Shown: positions 1-5,319 of the stretch, piece by piece | Layout: each line of letters begins with the position of its first letter | Position numbering within the stretch: the stretch's first letter is position 1 | DNA from: a bacterium | Lineage (GTDB): Bacteria; Bacillota; Clostridia; Christensenellales; CAG-138 | DNA length: 5,444 nt | NCBI GenBank assembly: GCA_029218485.1 | Contig: JAQXRK010000253.1 | Span: 1 to 5,444 of the forward strand | Direction of reading: 5' to 3' | The notes under the pieces: generated by a model | Told to the model about the DNA's origin: nothing | Database searches by the model: none | Seen by the model: only the letters and a program-made list of their open reading frames with translations | Position numbers and translations under genes: made by a program

Positions 1-862
1 TCTCCATGTCCGGCGGGAGCGGGGCGGTGAGCAGCAGCCGCTTTCCGGTGAGCGGATGCGTCAGGGAGAGCTGGTAGGAGTGCAGCGCAGGCCGGGCGAT
101 GCGGTCGGGCTCCTCCGAGCCGTACAGCCAGTCGCCGACGAGCGGATGGCCGATGGCCGCAAGGTGCACGCGGAGCTGGTGGGTGCGGCCGGTGTACGGC
201 ACAAGCCTGAGCAGCGAGACGGCGCCGCAGCGCGCCAGCGTCTCATATCCGGTTTTGGATGGCGCGCCGCCGGGCGTGACCGCGCGTTGGTAGCGCGATC
301 CCTCCGCAAAGCCGATGGGCAGCTCGATCGTGCCGCTTTCGGGCGAAGGCGCGCCCACGCAGATCCCGCGGTATTCCCTGAAGAACGCATCGGTATGGAG
401 CAGCCGGCGCAGCGCCTCATGCATATACCCGTTTTTGGCAACGGTCATGAGCCCGGTCGTGCCGCGGTCAAGGCGGCTGACCGGGTGTGCAATTTCTCCG
501 GGGCGGAGGTAGGCGGCGAGCGCATTTTCCAGCGTGATCTCCTCCGGGTCGCGGGCCGGATGGACGGCGATCCCGGCGGGCTTGTCGATTACGAGCAGGT
601 CCTCGTCCTCATAGACGATGGAGAGCGGCATGGCCATGGGGCGAACGCCCGTTTCGCCCGCATCCCCGATCTCGGCGGTGAGCACATCGCCCGCCTGAAC
701 GCGCGCCGTTGTGAACGCGCGGACGCCATTGAGCAGGATGCCGGTCTCCCGCAGCTTGAGACGCCGGATCAACGAATTGGACAGACAAAGCCTGTCGGCC
801 AAAAGGCGCTGAACCGTCTGGCCGGACAGGCTTTCATCGATTTTGAGCGTCAGCGTGCGCAC
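1..862 (-). CDS. RluA-family pseudouridine synthase, C-terminus cut by the window edge
   Basis: Predicted to isomerise uridine to pseudouridine in rRNA or tRNA; the exact target cannot be told. 287 codons are visible, close to the usual 290-300 residues, so only a short tail is missing. Residues about 12-60 form an S4-like RNA-binding domain (RLLADRL, SLIRRLKL, AGDVL). The catalytic domain follows: VYEDEDLLVIDKPAGIAVHP at 83-102, the active-site motif SRLDRGTTGL with catalytic Asp132, and the family signature GRTHQLRVHLAAIGHPLVGD at 225-244. The residue before RLD is Ser rather than the His of classical HRLD, a variation I believe also occurs in clostridial YhcT-like members. The start is GTG at 862: the only in-frame codon upstream before the peptidase stop that can initiate, and the first in-frame ATG lies about 76 codons into the protein. 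No Shine-Dalgarno is visible, so translation probably depends on coupling to the peptidase, whose TAA ends 9 nt upstream. Last visible gene of the operon. Confidence 0.93.
   Translation of the reverse strand, partial: MRTLTLKIDESLSGQTVQRLLADRLCLSNSLIRRLKLRETGILLNGVRAFTTARVQAGDVLTAEIGDAGETGVRPMAMPLSIVYEDEDLLVIDKPAGIAVHPARDPEEITLENALAAYLRPGEIAHPVSRLDRGTTGLMTVAKNGYMHEALRRLLHTDAFFREYRGICVGAPSPESGTIELPIGFAEGSRYQRAVTPGGAPSKTGYETLARCGAVSLLRLVPYTGRTHQLRVHLAAIGHPLVGDWLYGSEEPDRIARPALHSYQLSLTHPLTGKRLLLTAPLPPDME
787..834 (-). other. Imperfect inverted repeat (stem-loop) in the 5' coding part of the pseudouridine synthase gene
   Basis: Positions 787-796 pair perfectly with 825-834 (10 bp). Positions 797-800 then pair with 820-823 after one unpaired base at 824, giving 14 pairs around a 19-nt loop. 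In the mRNA the hairpin begins about 28 nt after the GTG start. No T-run follows it, so it is not an intrinsic terminator. It may be a by-product of codon choice, since it encodes ordinary S4-domain residues. Confidence 0.6.
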
Positions 863-871
863 GCGCGTCGG

Positions 872-1894
872 TTACACGACCGGCTTCGTGCCGGGGGCGA
901 CGGGCAGCGCCTCCTCTTCGAGCGCTGCGCATACGAGGCGCACCGCGTTCTCCGCGTCGGACAGAGCGATGGTCTCGACCGGTGTGTGGATGTAGCGCGT
1001 CGGGATGGAGATGCAGCCCGCAAGCACGCCGTCGCGCACCCGCTGGATGGCGCCGGTATCCGTGCCGCCCGCGCGCAGCACCTCATGCTGATAGGCGATG
1101 TGATGCTTTTCGGCCACGTCGGTGAGGAAACGGCGCACGGCGGCCGGCACGATCACGGAGCTGTCCATCGCCTTGATGGCCGCGCCCTTGCCGAGCATCA
1201 TGTTGAGTTTGCCGCACTCGGGCGTGTCGCCGGTCAGCGTGGTGTCGAGGTTGATGTTGAGATCCGGCTCGATCGCATAGGCCGCGGGAGCGGCGCCGCG
1301 AAGGCCGACCTCCTCCTGCACGGTGAACACGGCGTAGACCTCGTGATCTGTCTGCATGCGGCGCAACACCTCGAGCAGCACCGCGCACGCGATGCGGTTG
1401 TCCATTGCCGCGCAGGCCACCCGGTCGCCCATATCGATAAAGTCGCCGGCAAACACGCACATATCGCCAACGTTCACGTGCGCCTCGGCGCTCTCCCGGT
1501 CGCTCGCGCCGATATCCACAAACAGCTCGGGCATGGCCGCGGTTGCGGCGGTCTTGGACTTCGTTTCCCAGCCGGTGACGCCGCGCACGCCGTTTGCGAA
1601 GACGACCTGCCGCGCAGCGGCGATGGCGGGCGAGACGCCGCCGACCGGCGCGATGCGCAAAAAGCCGTTTTCATCGATATCCACGACCACCAGACCGATT
1701 TGGTCCATGTGCGCCGAGAGCATCACGCGCTTGCCGCTCTTGCCGGCCCGGTGTACGATCAGGTTGCCGAGCGCGTCGCGGCGGATGTCGTCGGCATAGG
1801 GCGCAGCATAGCGTTCGATGCAGGCGGCTATCGCGTCCTCACGGCCGGACGGGCCATAGGTGAGAAGAAGATCCTGAAGCATTTGTTTGAACAT
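872..1894 (-). CDS. M42 family metallo-aminopeptidase, third of the triplet
   Basis: A 340-residue cytoplasmic dinuclear-metal aminopeptidase of the FrvX/YsdC/CelM group; the family removes N-terminal residues from short peptides and typically forms tetrahedral 12-mers. Seen in the sequence: AHMDQIG (His62, Asp64), MDNR (bridging Asp165), VQEEVGLRGA (catalytic Glu194, ligand Glu195), LDTT (Asp217), GGTDTGA (276-282) and RYIHTPVE (His303), so all expected metal ligands are present. Residues about 70-160 are the inserted dimerisation domain. Here they read GVRGVTGWETKSK, where both neighbouring paralogues have a GVIGA...H segment. I chose ATG 1894 because GAGGTG lies 7 nt upstream; a TTG at 1912 would extend the protein by six residues and put that site inside the gene. 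The start is 1 nt after the stop of the preceding peptidase, which implies translational coupling. Older annotations sometimes call such proteins endoglucanases, which the motifs do not support. Substrate preference is unknown. Confidence 0.95.
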   Translation of the reverse strand: MFKQMLQDLLLTYGPSGREDAIAACIERYAAPYADDIRRDALGNLIVHRAGKSGKRVMLSAHMDQIGLVVVDIDENGFLRIAPVGGVSPAIAAARQVVFANGVRGVTGWETKSKTAATAAMPELFVDIGASDRESAEAHVNVGDMCVFAGDFIDMGDRVACAAMDNRIACAVLLEVLRRMQTDHEVYAVFTVQEEVGLRGAAPAAYAIEPDLNINLDTTLTGDTPECGKLNMMLGKGAAIKAMDSSVIVPAAVRRFLTDVAEKHHIAYQHEVLRAGGTDTGAIQRVRDGVLAGCISIPTRYIHTPVETIALSDAENAVRLVCAALEEEALPVAPGTKPVV

Positions 1895-1895
1895 A

Positions 1896-2915
1896 TTAAA
1901 GCACCTCGTCAAATAGTCTTTCGTTCAGGAAGGTGTGCGCCAGCGCATGGGCCGCCTCGATGTCCGAGATCGCGGCAACGCTGACGGGCGAGTGGATGTA
2001 GCGGCAGGGCACGGAGATGCCTCCGCAGACCACGCCGGAGAGGGATTTGTGGATGACGCCCGCGTCCGTGCCTCCGGCGGTACCCTTGCGCATTTGCCAC
2101 GGAATGCCGTTGCGCCTGGCCGTCTCCCTGAGGAGCGTCATCATGCGCTCCGGCACGATGGTGCGCCCGTCGGCAAAGGTGATGGCCGCGCCGGCGCCAA
2201 CGGTCGTGACCGAGCGATGGGATGGTGTTTCGGCAACATCGTTTGCGGTCGTGCCCTCGAGGATCAGCGCAATGTCCGGTTTGACGCGATTGGCCGTTAC
2301 GGCCGCGCCGCGAAGACCCAGCTCCTCCTGTACGGTGAACACCGCCCAGAGGTCGCAGTCATAGCCGTGTGTGAACAGCTCGGTCACGATCGCGCAGCCC
2401 ACGCGGTCATCGAGCGCCTTTCCCTTGACGAGCCCGTCGCCAAACGTCGAGAAGGCCGTCGTAAAGCTGATATAATCGCCCTTCGACACGAGCTTTTCCG
2501 CATCGGAGCGATCCTTTGCGCCGATATCGACATAGAGGTCCGTGTGCTTGAGCGCGCGCTTGCGCTCCTCCGGGCTCTGCAGATGGATGGCCTTTGCGCC
2601 AATCACGCCCGGGATGTCGTTCGGACCGACCGAGACCCGCTTGCTGACCACCACGCGCGGGTCGATGCCACCCGCGTCATAGAGCAGCGTTCCCGCATCG
2701 GTGATGCCGCGCACGATCATGCCGACCTCGTCCATATGCGCGGCAAGCATGACCCGGGGGCCGCTGCCGCGCTTGTGTGCGTACAGGTTGCCGACCGGGT
2801 CGACGAACACCTCGTCGGCATACGGCTCGACCTGCCTGCGCAGATAGGCGCGTACGCGGGTTTCGTTGCCGCTCACGCCGTAGAGCTCGCTCAGTGTTTT
2901 CAGTCGTTCCAGCAT
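1896..2915 (-). CDS. M42 family metallo-aminopeptidase, second of the triplet
   Basis: A 339-residue predicted cytoplasmic aminopeptidase with the M42 motifs in order: AAHMDEVGM (His60, Asp62), a dimerisation insert with GVIGAKAIHL near 103-112, ALDDRVG (Asp169), VQEELGLRGA (catalytic Glu197, ligand Glu198), LEGTTAND (Glu220), AGGTDAG and CRYIHSPV (His308). The notable difference is Glu220 at the metal-ligand position where both neighbours have Asp. I recall LEGTT as a recurrent variant in YsdC/CelM-like members, so it is unlikely to mean inactivation. I chose ATG 2915 because GGAGGA lies 6 nt upstream; an in-frame ATG at 2930 would absorb that site and has no good one of its own. The gene overlaps the end of the upstream peptidase by 16 nt and its stop is 1 nt from the next start. 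Peptide specificity cannot be read from the sequence. Confidence 0.95.
   Translation of the reverse strand: MLERLKTLSELYGVSGNETRVRAYLRRQVEPYADEVFVDPVGNLYAHKRGSGPRVMLAAHMDEVGMIVRGITDAGTLLYDAGGIDPRVVVSKRVSVGPNDIPGVIGAKAIHLQSPEERKRALKHTDLYVDIGAKDRSDAEKLVSKGDYISFTTAFSTFGDGLVKGKALDDRVGCAIVTELFTHGYDCDLWAVFTVQEELGLRGAAVTANRVKPDIALILEGTTANDVAETPSHRSVTTVGAGAAITFADGRTIVPERMMTLLRETARRNGIPWQMRKGTAGGTDAGVIHKSLSGVVCGGISVPCRYIHSPVSVAAISDIEAAHALAHTFLNERLFDEVL
1902..1907 (-). promoter_or_regulatory. Shine-Dalgarno deciding the start at 1894
   Basis: On the minus strand the bases read GAGGTG, 7 nt before ATG 1894. The site sits in the last codons of the upstream peptidase gene, so ribosomes finishing that gene are placed to start the next one. 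It favours ATG 1894 over the in-frame TTG at 1912. Confidence 0.85.
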
Positions 2916-3943
2916 AGCGCATCCTCCCATCCGTCACCGATTGCGGCAAAGCACTCCGTCAGGATTTTGGCACAGTTGTGCAGCGTTTCCAGACTGCCGA
3001 CCTCCACGCTCGTGTGCATATACTTGAGCGGCAGCTCGAGCAGGCCGGTCGGCACGCCGTTCTGCTGCAGCTGCAGCGCGCGTGCATCCGTGCCGGTACC
3101 GCCGAGCACAACGGTCGGCTCGAACGGAATGTTGCAGCGCTTGGCCGCGTCGGAGAGCATTTGAAATACACCGGGGTGGATGTTGCCGCCGCGCGTCATG
3201 CAGACCTTGTCGATCGGCGTGGTGCGGTAGGTGGGCGCATCCGGCGTGGGCGCATGGCTCACGTCCATCGCAATGGCGATATCCGGGTTGACATGGTAGC
3301 CGGCTGCGGCCGCGCCATAGCAGCCGACCTCCTCCTGTACGGTTGCGCAGAACACGACGGTGCAGTGAAGGCGGCGGCTCTGCAGCATCTCCATCGCGTC
3401 GCACATGCAGCTCACCAGCGCGCGGTCGTCCATCGTTTTGGATGCGACCAGCTCGTTTTGCAGCTTCAGCGGCTTGAGCGGCGCAAAGGTGATGGTATCG
3501 CCGACGCTTACGAGCTCCCTGACCCGCTCAGCCGGATAGCCGGTATCGCAGGTGAGCTCTTCGAGTTGGTAGGCGGCGTCCCGGTCCGTGCCGAGCAGAT
3601 GCGGCGGTACCGCGCCGATCACGCCGGGAAGATCCGTTTTTCCGTGCACAACGACCTCGGAGCCGGGGAGCACGCGCGGGTCGATGCCTCCGACGCGCGC
3701 CATGCGCAGCATGCCGTTATCCTCGATGCTGGCGACCATCATGCCGATTTCATCCATATGCGCGCAAACGAGTACGACGGGCCTGCCGCTGCCGACGCGC
3801 GCGTAGACATTGCCGAGCGGATCCCGCCAAACGTCTTCCGTGTATTGCCGGAACAGCCCTTCTGCGACAGCCGCCGCACCGCCTTCGTTGCCGGAGGTTC
3901 CGGCAGCAGAGGTCAGCGCTGAGAGCGTTTCCATATAGTCCAT
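2900..3943 (-). CDS. M42 family metallo-aminopeptidase, first gene of the operon
   Basis: A 347-residue predicted cytoplasmic aminopeptidase and the most divergent of the three paralogues. Motifs: CAHMDEIGMM (His62, Asp64), GGIDPRVL and GVIGAVPPHLL in the inserted dimerisation domain (85-117), TMDDRA (Asp172), TVQEEVGCYGA (catalytic Glu204, ligand Glu205), AMDVSHAPTPD (Asp227), GGTGTDAR (281-288) and KYMHTSVEV (His310). The GTGTDA and MDVSHAP forms resemble the archaeal TET-like branch of M42 more than the GGTD(A/T)G form of the two downstream genes; this is a judgement from memory of the family. It is cysteine-rich for an M42 enzyme (for example CMCDAM at 179-184). Only ATG 3943 is plausible: GGAGG at 3956-3960 is 12 nt upstream, rather far, and no other start codon lies between. 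It heads the operon behind a predicted leftward promoter and overlaps the next gene by 16 nt. Confidence 0.95.
   Translation of the reverse strand: MDYMETLSALTSAAGTSGNEGGAAAVAEGLFRQYTEDVWRDPLGNVYARVGSGRPVVLVCAHMDEIGMMVASIEDNGMLRMARVGGIDPRVLPGSEVVVHGKTDLPGVIGAVPPHLLGTDRDAAYQLEELTCDTGYPAERVRELVSVGDTITFAPLKPLKLQNELVASKTMDDRALVSCMCDAMEMLQSRRLHCTVVFCATVQEEVGCYGAAAAGYHVNPDIAIAMDVSHAPTPDAPTYRTTPIDKVCMTRGGNIHPGVFQMLSDAAKRCNIPFEPTVVLGGTGTDARALQLQQNGVPTGLLELPLKYMHTSVEVGSLETLHNCAKILTECFAAIGDGWEDALCWND
2922..2927 (-). promoter_or_regulatory. Shine-Dalgarno deciding the start at 2915
   Basis: The minus strand reads GGAGGA, 6 nt before ATG 2915. The bases also encode a Trp-Glu-Asp stretch near the C-terminus of the overlapping upstream peptidase. 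Its placement makes ATG 2930, which overlaps the site, unlikely as the start. Confidence 0.85.
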
Positions 3944-3955
3944 CTGGAATGAAAG

Positions 3956-3960
3956 CCTCC
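3956..3960 (-). promoter_or_regulatory. Shine-Dalgarno of the first peptidase gene, with long spacing
   Basis: The minus strand reads GGAGG, 12 nt before ATG 3943. The match to anti-Shine-Dalgarno is good but the spacing is longer than the 6-10 nt used by the other genes here, which may lower initiation at the head of the operon. Confidence 0.65.
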
Positions 3961-3963
3961 TTG

Positions 3964-3992
3964 TTGAATTATTGTCTTCGACATTGTATCAT
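3964..3992 (+). promoter_or_regulatory. Predicted rightward sigma-A promoter of the phosphatase gene
   Basis: TTGAAT at 3964-3969 and TATCAT at 3987-3992 are separated by exactly 17 nt, matching the vegetative consensus at four of six and five of six positions. Transcription would begin near 3999, about 50 nt before ATG 4051. This also argues against the in-frame ATG at 3949 as the start. Its -10 overlaps the leftward -10. Confidence 0.6.
3983..3991 (-). promoter_or_regulatory. Predicted leftward promoter (extended -10) of the peptidase operon
   Basis: The minus strand reads TGATACAAT: an extended -10 (TGn) with TACAAT, five of six consensus bases, at 3988-3983. No good -35 box is seen 16-19 nt upstream, which is tolerated with an extended -10. 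Transcription would begin near 3976, leaving a leader of roughly 33 nt that includes the GGAGG site. Confidence 0.5.
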
Positions 3993-4035
3993 AGAAGATG
4001 TCTTTATGCTACAGCAGCGGACACTTTTCTCGTAT

Positions 4036-4040
4036 GGAGG
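4036..4040 (+). promoter_or_regulatory. Shine-Dalgarno deciding the start at 4051
   Basis: GGAGG lies 10 nt before ATG 4051 but only 1 nt before the in-frame ATG 4042. It therefore selects 4051, which also puts the catalytic RHG motif at residues 7-9 as is usual for the family. Confidence 0.75.
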
Positions 4041-4050
4041 TATGGCCGGA

Positions 4051-4638
4051 ATGCGCGTGTATTTTGCCAGACATGGCGAAACGGATTGGAATGCCCTCAA
4101 GCATATTCAGGGGAGCCGGGATATTCCGCTCAATGCGACCGGCCGCGCGCAGGCGCAGCTGCTTGCCGACCGGCTTGCCGCACAGGACGCCCGCATCGCG
4201 CGGGTCTATACCAGCCCGCTCTGCCGCGCGGTGGAAACGGCTGAGACGGTTGCCGCCCGGTTCGGATGCGGCTGCGAGGTCCTGCCCGGACTGGCGGAGA
4301 TCGATTTTGGCGACTGGGAGGGCATGTCGTGGAGCGAGGTGCGGGAGAGCGACCCGGCGGCCTTTAAGCATTTTCAGGAAAACCGGAGGACGCAGCGGCC
4401 GCCGCACGGCGAGTCCTGCCAGGATGCGCTCGACCGGCTGCTGCCGGATGTCGGGCGTGTGCTCCGCTTGGCAGACCCGCAAGGCGGAGAAATCCTGTTT
4501 TTAACGCACAGCGCGGTGCTCAAAGCGTTTCTCTGCCGCCTCAACGGCACGCCGTTTTCCTCGATATCCGACGCCTATACCCTTGGCAACGCAGAGTTTT
4601 TGACGTTCTCGGCAGAAGAAATTCTGCAAAAGGTTTGA
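4051..4638 (+). CDS. Histidine phosphatase superfamily protein (phosphoglycerate mutase-like)
   Basis: A 195-residue cytoplasmic phosphatase-type protein that uses a phosphohistidine intermediate. Seen: YFARHGETDWN with Arg7 and nucleophile His8, HIQGSRDIPLNATGRAQA at 18-35, TSPLCRAVETAE with phosphate-binding Arg59, AEIDFGDWEG with acid/base Glu83, and LTHSAVLKAF with the second catalytic His153. The last motif has Ser-Ala where many members have Gly-Gly. The length and the FGDWEG form fit the broad-specificity GpmB/PhoE/CobC-like branch rather than true glycolytic phosphoglycerate mutase; neighbouring genes give no hint of cobalamin synthesis, so the substrate is open. The start is ATG 4051 (see the ribosome-binding site). 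ATGs at 3949 and 4042 would add 34 or 3 residues before the usual N-terminal beta strand. It is transcribed divergently from the peptidase operon and 79 nt ahead of the lipoprotein gene. Confidence 0.93.
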   Translation: MRVYFARHGETDWNALKHIQGSRDIPLNATGRAQAQLLADRLAAQDARIARVYTSPLCRAVETAETVAARFGCGCEVLPGLAEIDFGDWEGMSWSEVRESDPAAFKHFQENRRTQRPPHGESCQDALDRLLPDVGRVLRLADPQGGEILFLTHSAVLKAFLCRLNGTPFSSISDAYTLGNAEFLTFSAEEILQKV

Positions 4639-4646
4639 AACCTTTT
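4628..4646. repeat. Perfect 9-bp palindrome over the phosphatase stop codon
   Basis: Positions 4628-4636 are the reverse complement of 4638-4646, with one central base, and the TGA stop (4636-4638) sits at the centre. The RNA hairpin would have about 7 pairs and a 5-nt loop, ending in a run of U that belongs to the stem. It is AT-rich, so as an intrinsic terminator it would be weak; a leaky terminator or processing site is possible. Confidence 0.4.
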
Positions 4647-4702
4647 CAAATGGTACATGGTTTATTGGTAGGACTGTATTGAAAGTCGATTGCAAACGAA
4701 TT

Positions 4703-4707
4703 GGAGG
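4703..4707 (+). promoter_or_regulatory. Shine-Dalgarno of the lipoprotein gene
   Basis: GGAGG lies 10 nt before ATG 4718. The 79-nt gap between phosphatase and lipoprotein (4639-4717) is AT-rich, but I find no promoter there with convincing -35 and -10 boxes, so readthrough from the phosphatase promoter remains possible. Confidence 0.75.
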
Positions 4708-4717
4708 TTGATACTGT

Positions 4718-5227
4718 ATGAAAAAGATCATGATATTGGTTTTGTCCGCCGTGCTGCTGCTGAGCATGACCGCCTGCGCCTGCACGGGCGATCAGGCTGC
4801 ATCGGGCAGCACCCCGGTCCCGAGCCCGACCGAAGCACCGGACCCGATCAACACCGCCGCCCTTGCGGACATCATGACGGCGATCCTGAAGGATGCGCCG
4901 ATTGAGATGGTCACCGGCGAGAGCGCGATTGAGGAGGAGCGGTTCTCCTGGGTTTTCGGCATTGAGCCGATCGAGGGCGCCGAGGGCTATTCTTCCGAGG
5001 CGATGATCAGCTCGATTGCGCATTCCATCGCTCTGCTGCGCGTGCCCGAGGGAACGGATGCCGCGGAGGTGGCGAAGCAGATCGAGGAAAAGGCGGACCC
5101 GCGCAAGTGGATTTGCGTGGAAGCGGAGAAGACGATCGTCCGGCAGCGCGGCAATGTTGTGCTGCTCGTGATGTCGAAGGCCGACATTGCGGACGCCGTT
5201 GCGGACGCCTTTGACAGCTATCGATAA
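4718..5227 (+). CDS. Small secreted lipoprotein, DUF4358-like
   Basis: A 169-residue protein with a lipoprotein signal peptide: MKK, a hydrophobic core at residues 4-16, and a lipobox-like MTAC with the acylated cysteine predicted at Cys20. Met at the -3 position is less usual than Leu. A second cysteine lies at 22. Residues 23-45 are a Ser/Thr/Pro-rich linker (STPVPSPTEAPDP), suggesting that the folded domain (about 46-169) is held off the membrane on the outside of the cell. That domain has the pattern I associate with DUF4358: SWVFGIEP, EAMISSIAHSIALLRVPEG, DPRKWICVEAEK and a C-terminal GNVVLLVMS strand. The assignment is by recognition, not by search. No function is established for the family to my knowledge. 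It lies 92 nt upstream of an MBOAT acyltransferase gene; I recall similar lipoproteins next to such loci in clostridia, so a role in envelope acylation is inferred. Confidence 0.8.
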   Translation: MKKIMILVLSAVLLLSMTACACTGDQAASGSTPVPSPTEAPDPINTAALADIMTAILKDAPIEMVTGESAIEEERFSWVFGIEPIEGAEGYSSEAMISSIAHSIALLRVPEGTDAAEVAKQIEEKADPRKWICVEAEKTIVRQRGNVVLLVMSKADIADAVADAFDSYR

Positions 5228-5278
5228 CGCGGATGGACCGGCCCGGGCGGCACGGCGGCAGAACACGGGAGAACGCGA

Positions 5279-5299
5279 GGGGAGCGGTACCGCTTCCCC
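5279..5299 (+). other. GC-rich hairpin in the lipoprotein-MBOAT gap
   Basis: GGGGAGCG (5279-5286) can pair with CGCT-T-CCCC (5291-5299), with one bulged T and a 4-nt loop; the centre is the 12-bp palindrome AGCGGTACCGCT. No T-run follows, so it is not a standard intrinsic terminator. It lies just upstream of the ribosome-binding site of the next gene and could separate expression of the two cistrons. Apart from this and the GC-rich 5228-5278 stretch, nothing is seen in the 92-nt gap. Confidence 0.45.
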
Positions 5300-5304
5300 C
5301 GCTG

Positions 5305-5310
5305 AAAGGA
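5305..5310 (+). promoter_or_regulatory. Shine-Dalgarno of the MBOAT gene
   Basis: AAAGGA lies 9 nt before ATG 5320 and supports that start. An ATG at 5310, which overlaps the site, is in another frame and would be too close to it. Confidence 0.7.
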
Positions 5311-5319
5311 TGAACGTTT

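Noticed and set aside
56..1984. A 642-codon open frame on the plus strand
   Set aside because: It runs in exact codon register opposite the pseudouridine synthase and the last peptidase. In that register antisense stops appear only where the real genes use TTA, CTA or TCA, which this GC-rich genome avoids. The translation is Arg/Ala/His-rich with no domain pattern, and it spans the junction of two real genes.
1290..3360. Near-identical DNA stretches around 1290-1338, 2303-2349 and 3310-3355 as a repeat element
   Set aside because: They encode the conserved catalytic VQEE(V/L)G motif in each paralogue, so the similarity comes from common ancestry and selection, not from a mobile or regulatory repeat.
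1935..3922. Two further long plus-strand open frames (1935-3164 and 2978-3922)
   Set aside because: Both are in exact codon register antisense to the middle and first peptidase genes, with the same low-complexity composition, and arise from the same lack of TTA, CTA and TCA codons.
872..3943. Endo-glucanase (cellulase) function for the M42 genes
   Set aside because: Some M42 proteins are labelled endoglucanase after early CelM work, but the metal-ligand and Glu-Glu motifs are those of aminopeptidases, and no carbohydrate-active domain or signal peptide is seen.
3949..4050. A 34-residue N-terminal extension of the phosphatase from ATG 3949
   Set aside because: The ATG lies upstream of the predicted promoter, lacks a ribosome-binding site, and the extension precedes the usual first strand of the fold. 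GGAGG at 4036-4040 supports ATG 4051.
4651..4700. A promoter for the lipoprotein gene
   Set aside because: TGTATT (4675-4680), TTTATT (4661-4666) and TTGAAA elements exist, but no pair has a 16-18 nt spacing with acceptable matches on both sides.
4646..5266. A 206-codon minus-strand open frame over the lipoprotein gene, and a 157-codon one at 4009-4482 over the phosphatase gene
   Set aside because: Each is in codon register opposite a gene with clear motifs (a signal peptide with lipobox, or RHG and second-His motifs) and shows no protein signature of its own.
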